64,000 bases of DNA from Prosapia bicincta (lineage: Eukaryota; Arthropoda; Insecta; Hemiptera; Cercopidae), in contig JBAIZL010000002.1 in the NCBI GenBank assembly GCA_036971475.1, positions 228,550,143 to 228,614,142 of the forward strand, given 5' to 3'. The notes beneath the pieces were generated by a model. It saw only the letters and a list, made by a program, of their open reading frames with translations, did not search any database and had not been told where the DNA came from. Positions 23,431-37,384 of the stretch are shown one piece after another. Both the position numbers and the translations under genes were made by a program. Each line of letters begins with the position of its first letter. The first letter of the stretch is position 1.

Positions 23431-26404
23431 CTAACATTCGGAACGGCATTTAATTTTTATTGTCAAATCTCTTCATTATTAACGTTTTGTGTTTAGAATT
23501 TAATTTGTATTTTCAGAGGTCTTATTAAATGAATCAAAGTTTTTGCAGTTGATTCTCAATAGAAAGAAAGAACGAGCGATTATTATGATGAGGTGAATGT
23601 GCAAGTGTTGTTTAACACGGGTTTTTCCATTGAATCCTCCATTAGCCACTGCTTTAACGGGCATTGCTCGATATTTTAAGAATAAAGTCAAATTCTCATC
23701 ATCAAATACGACAAAAGCTAATGAAGAATTGTTAGCAATGGAGAAGTGTACATATTTTCAGTGATTTTGAAAGATCAAAACTGTAAGAACTGGTAAAGTT
23801 TCAAACCTGAAATCCCTATCGACATCACTGACTTGAAACCACGTAAAATAGGATGCAAGGGTTCCCCTTCTTTAACATTGCCACTGCAATACAATATAAA
23901 TGGTGGGTTACAAATCAAGGAATACGTAAAAGAACGAAACAAGATTTAATATTTTAAAATATAAAGAACTCTTGATATAGTCGACTCTAATTCGCTCGCT
24001 ATACGAGGGAAGGGCTGAATAACAGAAGCACGTAGTAAATTAATAATAATAAACGTATTCAGGAATGCAAGGCAGGTTGCACAGCGAAAGTTTACAATTA
24101 ACACTAGGGAGGGGGTAACAAAGTTAAATTTTTATAGTAATAATTACAGTAAAAAATATTTTTTTTTCATTTAGTTTTCTGCATTTTTCTAATGTTGAGA
24201 TTTATATATATTTTAATATTTTTATCAAATTAATCAGGTACAATCCCCTAAATGTAGATTTAGTAGTAAAACCCTTTTTGTTTGTAGGACAGTGCATGCA
24301 GTTCCTAAATTCTGAGGACAAACCAGAATCTTAGAATCTTTTAGAAGCACAAACTTTTAACATCTCTGAGCGTGGGTGTGTTGTTTTCCTTACATAGGTA
24401 GATACAGTTTACGAACTCAGTTAAGGACTTGAAACGTGCCTTTTATTGTTAGTCTTTTATTCGCGATTGTTGAAATTTTCTTTGGAATTTGTTTATATTT
24501 TCGTTAAATTTTAAATCAAATATATCACATATTTCATCAATTTATAATTGATTTTTATGGGTGTGTGTTTAGTTTATTTTGTTAAGTATATTTAATGTAA
24601 ATTTTATAAATAGGCAGGGGTAATGATTAACATTTAAAATGTAACCATACGGAATGCAGAGGTTTCATAACACTTTTTTCTAATTTGCGCATCCTTTCAA
24701 TAAAAAATTTTTGTTTGTTTGTTACGTAGGGCTATATTTAACTAGAATTTCTATATTGTTTAAAGTTCTAAAATTTTAGTCTTCAATAAACGTACTCAAT
24801 TTTAAATTGGAACTTTATAATCTTACGTCTTCCATGTATTTATAATTAAAATTATTATTATCTATTAACTTTCTGAGACAAAACGTTTTTGACAGTTCTG
24901 GTTACCATCTACAATTATGCCATCAGAATAGGTGATAAAGTTGTGAACTTTTGCGGCAAAGTTTATAAAGGCATGTGTTTAATAATGTGCCAAGAAGTGC
25001 GTGTGATTTATATGGCTATACACACGAACTAATGTCCCAGTTGTATGACTTGAACGTGACAGGCATATTGTCCAAGAATATTAAGAAATGAAGTGGAAGG
25101 AGCAGGAGATGCGTTTCAACTTTATGAGAAAGGTTATTTATAAGGCTTAAATAAAATGCATAAAAGTAAAATATAGTAATTTCTAGGAATCAATTAAAGG
25201 TTTACACTCTTATAATTACTGCTCTAATTATACGAAATTGGGTATTTAAAAATTACCCACCATTAAAATGTTTACTCAATGATAGGAAAAAAGATAATCG
25301 TACAAAGCCTACAGTCTTACACAACTAAGAAACTAAATACTATAATCATTTGAATGACTCGTTTTTGAAATTTTTTACCAGAATGAAAAAATTGTTTAAT
25401 TTCTCCTTAATTAGCACTAATAATATTAAAAAGTCTCAATACGTTAAAATATTAACGGTTTCAAATTCACATAATAAATTGTAACATATAAAGATAAAAG
25501 TATTTACACCAAAACTGTATTTTACGGTTTATGAAATTACAAACCCTTATCCTTTTTCCTGAGATTACAAATAACATTCAAATTCGATGGATTGTTAATT
25601 AGGGACACAGATCCACTACTTATCTGTGTAAATTTTAAACACATTATAAATATAAAGTTTCATTTCTTCAGTTTATTGTAAAATGAATTTTATAAAAAAA
25701 TTATTACCTTTTCCATATTACTACATTGTTTAAATGGCAATACAAATTCTACTAGAAGGAAATTCATCTAAAGTTAGCTGATACCTTCCTCATTACTAAA
25801 AAAGGAAACAAGACATCAAGAAAATAAATACGAATTTGAAAGCATTATTGAAAACACTATTGCCTACACTGTGTTCAAACCGGCAACATCGCAAACGACA
25901 ATCGTGTACTTGAGCAAATCAAGGTTAGTTTATTCACTTCCATGATTGATATTCTTATTCAACTGATTAACGCTATATAAGAGACTATATTAATGCCGTA
26001 TTATACAACTTATATCGTTCTTATGAAAAGTTCATATTTAATTATTTCGCTAAAAACAAGATGCCGAACACGAATGGTTGAATAGTGAGAAACCATGTGC
26101 AAAAAAGTATACCTTTAGTTTGAAATTGCTTCCGTAAATTTATTCGCAAAAAAGATGTTACACTAAATCAGAAAAAAAAACAAAACAATTTTTTGTATAG
26201 CAAAAGTAGACAATTATAAATCTTTCGAAAAAAATTGGTAGATAAATGTTTTTTGTTTTTTAAACTCTTAACTTTGTCCTAAAAATTTTAAAACCACGTT
26301 AAAAAAATTTTAATCAATTATAAAATACAATTAAAATACGAATTTGAATGTGTATTTGCGTTGAAGCATTTTATAATCTGGCAGTTTTTGTGTTGTACTT
26401 ATTG
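23431..26404. other. Featureless AT-rich stretch
   Basis: About 3 kb without recognisable coding, RNA or repeat structure beyond short homopolymer runs. Confidence 0.4.
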
Positions 26405-26665
26405 AGGATGTTTTTTAACAATTAATTTTATTGATATCACTTGGCAAAAACCCCTACTTATTGATATTTTTCAGCAAACGCGTTACGCATTAGATTAATC
26501 CATTCTTCAATGCTGTGTCACGGACTTTAAGGGTAAGACTTACAGCATTAAATAATGCACTGATCTTGTGTGAAATGCGTCTGCTATAAATATCAGTAGG
26601 GCATGTATTGGTTTTTTGCCAAGTAATACATTGATATATCATCATATAAAAATAGTCTTTGTATA
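26405..26665. mobile_element. Palindromic MITE
   Basis: The two halves are inverted repeats of each other. On the left come attgatatcacttggcaaaa, cagcaaacgcgttacgcatt and cttcaatgctgtgtcac. The reverse complement of the right half reads ttgatatatcaatgtattac-ttggcaaaaa, tagcagacgcatttcacaca and tttaatgctgtaagtc. Half-copies of the same motif occur at 745-835 and 3565-3640. There is no coding capacity. The superfamily is unknown and target duplications were not resolved. Confidence 0.65.
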
Positions 26666-27600
26666 ATACTTTAAAATTAATTTTCAAGCAAACAAAGTTT
26701 ACACGATGTAGTCTATAGTATTAAATATTATTTAGCAATATTTAATAGACTACCTGTATTTGTAGATTGTAAGTTATCGACTAATTTTTAAACAGTGTAA
26801 TATATGTTGTTCAAAAAAAATCTTGAAACAGTCTTTTAAAATGTAAAAACTTTCCACTAAATAGTAATTACACTTGTCTATGTACGAGGACTGTTTCGTC
26901 CAGTTTAACTAGAATTTAACTGTAATTTTAATATTTAATTATAGTAAGATTTGAGATTGATTTGTGATTTAGGGTAATTATTTAATAATAAAGCTAACAA
27001 GTACTCCCAATAAATTACATTTATTACATGAAACGCGTTTCAATGACCAAACTACCACAATCAGAGGTCACTACTTAAATCATCAGTGATTTGAACTACA
27101 CTTTTCAAAAAGGTAAAATATAACTACTGGTAATATTTAAAATACCTGTTACATTAGATATATTTTTTCCTGATCCTTGACACCTTTATTTTGTAAAAAT
27201 ACTATTATTTCAACTCTGTTCTAAATTTAAACTTATTTTCCATAATAAATAAATTAAAAAATTCATAAAACCATTTTGAAGTTGAAAATGTATTCACTTC
27301 TAAAATTAAATTACATGCGAATATGGCCTACTTAACACGATATAAAATAATGTTAAAATTCTTTTTAGACATTTAATTCTATATTTCAATTTTGACAGTG
27401 TCCATTTCCAATTTTATTTTACCAAGCTCTGTTTTAATATCAGGATCTATCAGTCTACTCTTATAATTAATTTCACGCTTATCTATCATTTTAGTGATTA
27501 TTTTCTTAAAACTTTGTTACTCGTCTAATCTTGCTACTTGTCGTCCTAATCTACTGATTGACTATAATGACAATGTTTGGGAAGCAAAATAATGTATGTA
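26666..27600. other. Featureless AT-rich stretch
   Basis: Nothing supportable. The phrase gaaacgcgtttcaatgacca near 27029 contains a short palindrome, gaaacgcgtttc. Confidence 0.3.
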
Positions 27601-27604
27601 GCCT

Positions 27605-27865
27605 AATTTAGGTTCTTCATAGTGATGTATGACGTCCGGGGGGTCTAGTCTCTAGTGAATAGACCACTTTACTTCTAAAGTTTCTTGGGTTCGATCCCTG
27701 ATAGTAACAATTAACTTCTGTGTACTTTTCCAGCCTCCATTTCGACTCAACTGTGAAAATGAGTTCGTAGGGTCAACCAAGGGTAATATTGAGTGATTAC
27801 AGCGTAGTGCTTGGTACATTACCTTCTTTGAATACTGTGTGACCTAAGTGAGGTATCTCGTCCCT
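27605..27865 (+). repeat. tRNA-derived SINE
   Basis: The segment carries a good Pol III box B, gggttcgatccc, near 27709. Upstream, ggtctagtctctagtg is in the right place but is a poor box A. A roughly 150-bp tRNA-unrelated body follows, with gagttcgtagggtcaaccaa and ctcgtcccttctagatcata. It is richer in G and C than the flanks. This layout is typical of insect SINEs. It has no intact tRNA cloverleaf, so it is not called a tRNA gene. Confidence 0.55.
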
Positions 27866-30800
27866 TCTAGATCATATTAATGGTATAAAAAGACATTATT
27901 AATATTAATTTGATACAAAGTACAGTAGGTAAACTGAAGTAAAGTTAAATAAATTTCCTGTTTTGAAATAATTAAAAAATACGTATTTGGGTTGAAAGTG
28001 TTTTTCATTTAAAAGCTAAACTTAAAATTATAGTCTTTAAAAAATATAGCCTATGTTTTGCTGATATTTTAAAAAATAATTTCCAATGAAATTGTTTTGG
28101 AAGCTTATTGACAGACTGATAAATAAATAATCTTAATTGGATTCATTTCCCTTTACGGCGAAAAGCACATTACCATCTAAGAGATGAGGTAAAAAGATGA
28201 AAGGCTGAAAATAAAAGGAAGCTCTCTATCCTCTTTTAACCTAATAATTTCAGGTTCTGAAAACAAAACGGAAGCAGGTGTTTTTGACCCAAAAGAAAAC
28301 AGAAGAATGACAATGTAACCTAAACATGTTATTACTTGATTTGATTAAACTTATTACTCCATCTTTGCGTTTCGGAGGGGGAAATTACCCCAATCTCGAG
28401 ACAAAACTAACAATTTTTTAATTCTTAAGTAGGAAATAAGTAAGAAAATTAGTAGAAAAAGTAGTATGAGCAGACGTGAGGCTAAATTTTCCAGTCTCTT
28501 TTTCGTTTGGGAGCATTATAACCATGTTTTAACTTGAATTCTCAAAACTATTAAGATCCTAAGGCTTGAATTCCCAGCCCCAAATGCTAAGACACCATAA
28601 TGAATATGCATATTCCTCACTTAAAATTAAATTGTTTAAGTTCTACTTAAATTGACTACATTTAAAAACTAAATAATGTAGTAATGTTTTTTGATACATT
28701 TTTCTACAAATTTTGTACCAGAATTAAAAAATTCAATTCCTATTAATTAACACTCCCAATTAAAAAGTATTTTACGATTGACTGAATAACGAGTTCAGAT
28801 TAATCTGGAAGGTCTAATTTGAAAAGATTATTATCTGTGCTAGCGTGCGTGCGTGCGCGACTTCATCTTCTGGTTGTATCTCTGAAACCATTATTTCATT
28901 TGAAGTAAAACACTTCAGAGTATTGAGTTAAAATTAATTTTAAGTTTCATTCTTTTAAAAATAATAATTTTGGGTGGGAGAAATAGAATATACGTTAATA
29001 AAAATTTAAGGAATAGCTATGAGCGAGTTGTACAGATTTAAAATATTTGTTTAATTAAATATACAATGTAAATGTTAACATTTTTAGATATGCCCTATTT
29101 AAACACCGCTTTTTCAATACAAAGTTTATCAATGTAGCGTGGGCACATAGTATGGTTCTAAAGAATGCAAGAACTCACAGATGACTCATCACAGTCACAG
29201 GTTCTTAGAAGGCAAGGTTGTTTAAACTTCTATAGTCTATACAATTTAAAACCTGTTTACAGAGAGATAGTGTCAGCAAAAATTCACGAGAGGTTGGCTT
29301 TCAGTTTTGTTTGGAACATGACGTGAGGTCGATCTCACAAGCAAATTTATTTTAGGAGATTGCCTACAAAGCGCTTTTCGTCGTAAGAGAAGAGAAATAT
29401 TAACATTTTTCACATGCTTATGAAACAAAATTTAAAGTACTGGTTTTAGGGAACATATAAGATCCAAAACGACTTCGAAGTAGTAAAGTTTAAAGAATAA
29501 AACAGTACTCTTCTTGTTTTTCTTTCATTAAAAAAAAAAATGTTGTTGGTATGCTATTTTTGTTTTTTTTAACTTAATGTGAAGTTAACAATTTTCCAAA
29601 CATATTGGTCCAATTTCGCCGATCATTATGGACTACAAAATCCATGATTTATTTCATAATGTATGTCCTATGGAAATAGATTATATTGTACAAAATTACA
29701 GAGTGTATTTAAACAACTTGAATAATTTAATTATTCAGCACAACTTAAATAAAAATTTGTGTAAACAGGCGCCTCCATGAAAACACATACGTGTTGACAT
29801 AGTTTTTAAATTTTTGTAGGAATAAATTCAATATGTACACATCTCCACTGAAAATTTTTATTTGTTTGAGTATAGCAGTTTCTGAAATGTATAAAAGTGT
29901 TTAAGATTATAAGGAGTTTAAATCAATTTTTTTTAAAACAATTTCGTAGAAATTTCCTTCGAAACTAAGATAGTTATTTCGTACTTCAAAAACGGTATTT
30001 TTCACTGTTAAATTAACTTTTATTATATTTATGTTTGTATTAAAAATAGGAGGCCTAGGCAGAGACACTCAAACATTTTCACTTTTATCCCAGGATGTAT
30101 TAGGCCCAATTCTTCGAAACATGAATGAAATTTCTTGTAAACCCAAGCAACAGATGTTTACCCCCACTATTGGGTATAATCATTTGGGTATAATCATCAC
30201 TATAGGTATAATCATTTGTTTCTGTGCTTAGGCCTTTCTTCAACACACCTGTAAAACCTAACTGTTTACAATCATCCATTCTAATCTTAGTGTGGTTGCC
30301 AAATTTGAAGAAGCTACAATTTTTAAAAATAACATTTTAATTTTTATAATTTTACAATTATAAGTTTGGTCTATTCTAAAAACCTTAAACAAAGTTTGCA
30401 TAAAATTAAAATTATCGTTTGCATAAAATTCATATTGAAACGCATTGAAGTTATCCAAAAATTCTGGCTTTTTAAAAAATAATTTTGTCCTTTTCCGTAT
30501 ATTGTCTCAGGCTTCGAAACATTCAGATTTTCGACACAACCTCTCACTAGTGTAAAATATATTAAAATGACTTCTCAAAAAATGAAGTAAAGGTGAAGTC
30601 ATTAACAGATTTTCAAGAAAGCAATATTAAAACTTCCTTTGTTTCAATTCGATATAGTTGAATGAACATTTGCTCCACTTATAGTTAAAATGTAAACTAC
30701 TGTACAAGTGTTAACATACTTACTACCGTACTTCAAAACCATCTTGTTTAGTTTTACTATGCTTCAAAACGTTACGTTTCATGGAATTAAGTTAAATCGC

Positions 30801-31555
30801 ATAGTAAATTAAATAAGAATATTTTGAATGACTTCGTAGTAAATTCAAACTTTTTTTTGTTATCTAAAGCTATTTATATTACCTGTGAGTAAAAGCAACT
30901 CATGAGAAATTGTCACCAACTCCTAAAATGTAGGTTAAACGATAGTGAAAAGAAGCAAGTTTCTAGACCTTGTTTTACATGTAGTTGAACTGTTGTTTTA
31001 TTCATTGGTAGAAAACCTTTGGAACTAAAGTTGCGTTATAAATATTTAACGCTAAAGATATTATGAGTTACGCAAAGGTCATGTAGATTTTTTAAAATTA
31101 AATTTGGAAGTTTGAGTTCTTTTCAAAAATCATTTTCCATTTCCCTTTCAATACTGCGTTGTGAATCACTCGACTTGTTATTTTGGAAATCTAAACCTCT
31201 TATAACTCAGGAACTGGGCGAGTAAGTAACGCTTCGTGTAACCATGATATAATCGCTCGTTGTTTCCAAGTATCAAAATTTATAAACATTTCAAAAGATC
31301 GTAAAAGATTAGATTATGTTTTTTATCGTCTGAATTAGTTAAAACCTAAGAAATATATAAAGTTATGTTCACCGTAGAACTATTTCTTTACTCTACCGCA
31401 ATATGTACTCGACTTAAGCTTGCATCTAAACTAATGGGTTTGTCTTCTTTAGGCGGCGATACAAGTGAAAACTGTCAAGGAAATGTAGTATCTCGACTAC
31501 AGAAGGTTGGCAGTGTAGCTGTTCTTTTTGGTTGTAGCGGCAAGTTAGATTATTT
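27866..31555. other. Featureless AT-rich stretch
   Basis: About 3.7 kb without a recognisable gene. Minor items are gtgcgtgcgtgcgcg near 28845 and three near-copies of gggtataatcatt at 30170-30220. Short open frames at 30031-30231 and 31365-31586 lack any family features. Confidence 0.35.
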
Positions 31556-31558
31556 TTT

Positions 31559-31965
31559 AACCAAGGGCATCATTAGAACTCTGTAGCATCGCAGTCAGCA
31601 ATCCTCTATCGATGGGCATGTACATTTAGGAAACTGGGAGCTACTTAATCCTCCCAAACCAAGGTCATCATTAGAACTCTGCAGCATCGCAGTCAGCAAT
31701 CCCCTATCAATGGGCATATACATTTAGGAAACTGGGAGCTACTTAATCCTCCCAAACCAAGGTCATCATTAGAACTCTACAGCATCGCAGTCAGCAATCC
31801 CCTATCAATGGGCATATACATTTAGGAAACTGGGAGCTACTTAATCCTCCCAAACCAAGGTCATCATTAGAACTCTACAGCATCGCAGTCAGCAATCCCC
31901 TATCGATGGGTATATACATTTAGGAAACTGGGAGCTACTTAATCCTCCCAAACCAAGGTCATCAA
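31559..31965. repeat. Tandem repeat, 4 copies of 98 bp
   Basis: Copies start at the phrase catcattagaactct at 31568, 31666, 31764 and 31862, an exact 98-bp period. They share agcatcgcagtcagcaatcc, gggcatatacatttaggaaa and gggagctacttaatcctccc. Differences are only a few substitutions, so the array is young. It is followed by an (AAATT)n run at about 31968-31985. The next unit downstream is a non-LTR retrotransposon end. Confidence 0.95.
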
Positions 31966-32234
31966 AATTAAATTAAATTAAATTGTACTCCCTTCTAGTG
32001 TTCAAAATGACGTTAGACCAGAAGACGTAATCTTGTATACAAGTCGACAAAAAATGTTAATGAAATTATTTGTTCTCCAAACATATTCTAATACAATTTA
32101 AATGCAATATAGTTTTAAAGAGTAGTCTACATTTAGGACATTTAGGAAATTAGGTTAAATTTTTGTAAGAAACAAGATCTTGAAATTAACTTTAAAATTT
32201 CATCTTCTCAAATTACTAAAACACAAAGGAAACC

Positions 32235-32552
32235 CAAAAGAGGGTTCTATCGAGCGCTGGAAAGATATGGAGGGGCCTGGCGCACACAGTGCTAATACCA
32301 CGTAGCCTAACTAGATTGGAAGCTGTTGCCAGATTCAGAATGCTTACGGCCCATGACTATCTGCAAGCCCACCTATATAAAATAGGATTAGCAGCCTCAG
32401 ATATTTGTCCTCTGTGCAACTGCCAAAAGATGGATGCCCCACATCTTCGGAATTGCACAGCGTTGCAAGATGTGGAAGACCGAAGACAGCATTGTCTGTA
32501 CTGGGAGGCTAGGAGGAGAATGGCAGAAATGCCAAGATCTGGCATTGGCTAA
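32235..32552 (+). pseudogene. Non-LTR retrotransposon ORF2, C-terminal fragment
   Basis: The open frame reads RLEAVARFRMLTAHDYLQAH, LYKIGLAASDICPLCNCQKM, APHLRNCTAL and YWEARRRMAEM, then a stop. This is the end of Jockey/R1-type pol proteins: after the RNase H region, an RLRTGH-like helix precedes a CCHC knuckle. Here the knuckle is CPLC followed by H and C in PHLRNC. The endonuclease, polymerase and RNase H active sites are absent, so this is a 5'-truncated insertion, the usual fate of such elements. The 5' edge near 32235 is approximate. It is on the opposite strand from the LINE relic at 4185-5055. Confidence 0.75.
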
Positions 32553-33170
32553 AGTAAATAGGTAAGTCTTCTCAAACTACCATTCAACAAAAAAGTATTC
32601 ATTCAGATTTCATCATCTGCTACAGCGGTTATCTCGTGGATATAATCTTTAGTTAGTTGAATCAGGCGCACATCGAAAATTTTACCATCACGGAATATCT
32701 CCGGTAACTCTTATTAATGTAGTTGCCACTTTATTTTTCTTGCCTCAATGATCTTTAGAATGCTGCCGCATGAGCAGCTTGAGTATTCCGATATTTGAAG
32801 ATAGAACGCCCAGAAATTGACTCGAGAATCTGATTGCAATTTATGAATTTATTCTATTTTCAAACCTTGGAATAATGTTTCGGCCGAGTCTCGAGCTTAT
32901 TACACTTTTTTACATGCTCCTTTCGCTGAAATTTCGCGTACAAAGCCATATCTTTTTTATTGTATTGGTATATGGTACCAGAGCTTAGGTGACTGGTATT
33001 AATTCTGATATCCTGCGAATGTTAAATTGGTATCGACTTATTTGAACTTGTAGAGTTTTCATTTTCTAGTTCATTCCTGAATCTTATCACCGCCAATTTG
33101 TCGTATTTATTCCTGGACTGTCAACTCTGTGGCAAGTACGCAGTAACATCAGCGAATGTTGAGATGCTCG
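32553..33170. other. Non-coding flank of the satellite
   Basis: No gene was seen. Satellite-like words begin only near 33171. Confidence 0.35.
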
Positions 33171-36100
33171 CATTCCGACATTAGCCCCGACATTTAGTAA
33201 CGACTAATAATTCCGAGATTAGCGCCAACGCATAGTCCTGACTAATAATTCCGAGATTAGCGCCAACGCATAGTCCTGACTAATAATTCCGAGATTAGCG
33301 ACGACGTATAGTCCCGACGTCTAGTAACGACTAATAATTCCCAGATTAGTGCCAACGCTTAGCCCCGACTAATAATTCCGACATTAGCCCCGACGTATAG
33401 TCCCGACGTCTAGTGACGACTAATAATTCCCAGATTAGTGCCAACGCATAGCTTCGACTAATAATTCCGACATTAGCCCCGACGTATAGTCCCGACGTCT
33501 AGTAACGACTAATAATTCCCAGATTAGTGCCAACGCTTAGCCCCGACTAATAATTCCGACATTAGCCCCGACGTATAGTCCCGACGTTTAGTAACGACTA
33601 ATAATGCCGAGATTAGTGCCAACGCTTAGCCCCGACTAATAATTCCGACATTAGTCCCGACGTATAGTCCCGACGTTTAGTAACGACTAATAATTCCCAG
33701 ATTAGTGCCAACGCTTAGCCCCGACTAATAATTCCGACATTAGGCCCGACGTATAGTCCCGACGTTTAGTAACGACTAATAATTCCCAGATTAGTGCCAA
33801 TGCTTAGCCCCGACTAATAATTCCGACATTAGCCCCGACGTATAGTCCCGACGTTTAGTAACGACTAATAATTCCGAGATTAGTGCCAACGCTTAGCCCC
33901 GACTAATAATTCCGACATTAGCCCCGACGTCTAGTAACGACTAATAATTCCCAGATTAGTGCCAACGCATAGCCTCGACTAATAATTCCGACATTAGCCC
34001 CGACGTATAGTCCCGACGTCTAGTAACGACTAATAATTCCCAGATTAGTGCCAACGCTTAGCCCCGACTAATAATTCCGACATTAGCCCCGACGTATAGT
34101 CCCGACGTTTAGTAACGACTAATAATTCCCAGATTAGTGCCAACGCTTAGCCCCGACTAATAATTCCGACATTAGCCCCGACGTATAGTCCCGACGTTTA
34201 GTAACGACTAATAATGCCGAGATTAGTGCCAACGCTTAGCCCCGACTAATAATTCCGACATTAGTCCCGACGTATAGTTCCGACGTTTATTAACCACTAA
34301 TAATTCCCAGATTAGTGCCAACGCTTAGCCCCGACTAATAATTCCGACATTAGCCCCGACGCATAGTTCCGACGTTTAGTAACGACTAATAATTCCCAGA
34401 TTAGCGCCAACGCTTAGCCCCGACTAATAATTCCGACATTAGCCCCGACGTATAGTCCCGACGTTTAGTAACGACTAATAATTCCCAGATTAGTGCCAAC
34501 GCTTAGCCCCGACTAATAATTCCGACATTAGCCCCGACGCATAGTTCCGACGTTTAGTAACGACTAATAATTCCCAGATTAGCGCCAACGCTTAGCCCCG
34601 ACTAATAATTCCGACATTAGCCTCGACGTTTAGTCCCGACGTTTAGTAACGACTAAATAATTCCCAGATTAGCGCCAACGCTTAGCCCCGACTAATAATT
34701 CCGAAATTAGCCCCGACGTATAGTCCCGACGTTTAGTAACGACTAATAATTCCCAGATTAGTGCCAACGCTTAGCCCCGACTAATAATTCCGACATTAGC
34801 CCCGACGTATTGTCCCGACGTTTAGTAACGACTAATAATTCCGAGATTAGTGCCAACGCTTAGCTCCGACTAATAATTCCGACATTAGCCCCGACGTATT
34901 GTCCCGACGTTTAGTAACGACTAATAATTCCGAGATTAGTGCCAACGCTTAGCCCCGACTAATAATTCCAACATTAGCTCCGACGTATAGTTCCTACGTT
35001 TAGTAACGAGTAATAATTCCCAGATTAGCGCCAACGCTTAGCCCCGACTAATAATTCCGACATTAGCCCCGACGTATAGTCCCGACGTCTAGTAACGACT
35101 AATAATTCCCAGATTAGTGCCAACGCTTAGCCCCGACTAATAATTCCGACATTAGCCCCGACGTATAGTCCCGACGTTTAGTAACGACTAACAATTCCCA
35201 GATTAGTGCCAACGCTTAGCCCCGACTAATAATTCCAACATTAGCCCCGACGTATAGTTCCTACGTTTAGTAACGACTAATAATTCCCAGATTAGCGCCA
35301 ACGCTTAGCCCCGACTAATAATTCCGACATTAGCCCCGACGTATAGTCCCGACGTCTAGTAACGACTAATAATTCCCAGATTAGTGCCAACGCATAGCCT
35401 CGACTAATAATTCCGACATTAGCCCCGACGTATAGTCCCGACGGTTAGTAACGACTAATAATTCAAAGATTAGTGCCAACGCTTAGCCCCGACTAATAAT
35501 TCCGACGTTAGCCCCGACGTATAGTTCCTACGTTTAGTAACGACTAATAATTCCCAGATTAGCGCCAACGCTTAGCCCCGACTAATAATTCCGACATTAG
35601 CCCCGACGTTTAGTCCCGACGTTTAGTAACGACTAAATAATTCCCAGATTAGCGCCAACGCTTAGCCCCGACTAATAATTCCGAAATTAGCCCCGACGTA
35701 TAGTCCCGACGTTTAGTAACGACTAATAATTCCCAGATTAGTGCCAACGCTTAGCCCCGACTAATAATTCCGACATTAGCCCCGACGTATTGTCCCGACG
35801 TTTAGTAACGACTAATAATTCCGAGATTAGTGCCAACGCTTAGCTCCGACTAATAATTCCGACATTAGCCCCGACGTATTGTCCCGACGTTTAGTAACGA
35901 CTAATAATTCCGAGATTAGTGCCAACGCTTAGCCCCGACTAATAATTCCGACATTAGCCCAGACGCATAGTCCTGACGTCTAGTAACGACTAATAATTCC
36001 CAGATTAGTGCCAACGCTTAGCCCCGACTAATAATTCCGACATTAGCCCCGAAGTATAGTCCCGACGTTTAGTAACGACTAATAATTCCGAGATTAGTGC

Positions 36101-37384
36101 CAACGCTTAGCCCCGACTAATAATTCCGACATTAGCCCCGACGTATAGTCCCGACGTTTAGTAACGACTAATAATTCCCAGATTAGTGCCAACGCTTAGC
36201 CCCGACTAATAATTCCAACATTAGCTCCGACGTATAGTTCCTACGTTTAGTAACGAGTAATAATTCCCAGATTAGCGCCAACGCTTAGCCCCGACTAATA
36301 ATTCCGACATTAGCCCCGACGTATAGTCCCGACGTCTAGTAACGACTAATAATTCCCAGATTAGTGCCAACGCTTAGCCCCGACTAATAATTCCGACATT
36401 AGCCCCGACGTATAGTCCCGACGTTTAGTAACGACTAACAATTCCCAGATTAGTGCCAACGCTTAGCCCCGACTAATAATTCCAACATTAGCCCCGACGT
36501 ATAGTTCCTACGTTTAGTAACGACTAATAATTCCCAGATTAGCGCCAACGCTTAGCCCCGACTAATAATTCCGACATTAGCCCCGACGTATAGTCCCGAC
36601 GTCTAGTAACGACTAATAATTCCCAGATTAGTGCCAACGCATAGCCTCGACTAATAATTCCGACATTAGCCCCGACGTATAGTCCCGACGGTTAGTAACG
36701 ACTAATAATTCAAAGATTAGTGCCAACGCTTAGCCCCGACTAATAATTCCGACGTTAGCCCCGACGTATAGTTCCTACGTTTAGTAACGACTAATAATTC
36801 CCAGATTAGTGCCAACGCTTAGCCCCGACTAATAATTCCGACATTAGCCCCGACGTATAGTCCCGACGTTTAGTAACGACTAATAATTCCCAGATTAGTG
36901 CCAACGCTTAGCCCCGACTAATAATTCCGACATTAGCCCCGACGTATAGTCCCGACGTTTAGTAACGACTAATAATTCCGAGATTAGTGCCAACGCTTAG
37001 CCCCGACTAATAATTCCGACATTAGCCCCGAAGTATAGTCCCGACGTTTAGTAACGACTAATAATTCCGAGATTAGTGCCAACGCTTAGCCCTGACTAAT
37101 AATTTCGACATTAACCCCGACGTATAGTCCCGACGTCTAGTAACGACTAATAATTCCGAGATTAGGGCCAACGCTTAGCCCCGACTAATAATTCCGACAT
37201 TAGCCCCGAAGTATAGTCCCGACGTCTAGTAACGACTAATAATTCCGAGATTAGCGCTGACGCATAGTCCTGACTAATAATTCCGTCATTAGGCCCGACG
37301 TTCAGGACCTGCTAATAATTTCGACTTTAGCGCCGGCTCGTAGGCCCGACGCGACGTTTAGGACCGACTAATAATTCCGACATT
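33171..37384. repeat. Satellite array, 89-bp dimeric unit
   Basis: The unit of 89 bp is made of two related halves, each containing cgactaataattcc followed by a ttag core. One half has cgacattagccccgacgtat, the other ccagattagtgccaacgctt. About 47 units are present in one orientation. The left edge shows a simpler 38-bp period (actaataattccgagattag at 33203, 33241 and 33279), possibly the older monomer. Variant units are duplicated in blocks. A phrase ttcctacgtttagtaacgag occurs at 34991 and 36238 (1247 bp, 14 units). Markers actaaataattccc and gtattgtcccgacg recur 980 bp apart (11 units). atgccgagattag recurs 610 bp apart, which is 7 units minus a 13-bp deletion. Confidence 0.97.

Noticed and set aside
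27700..27725. tRNA gene
   Set aside because: A box B is present but no cloverleaf or good box A; it fits a SINE better.
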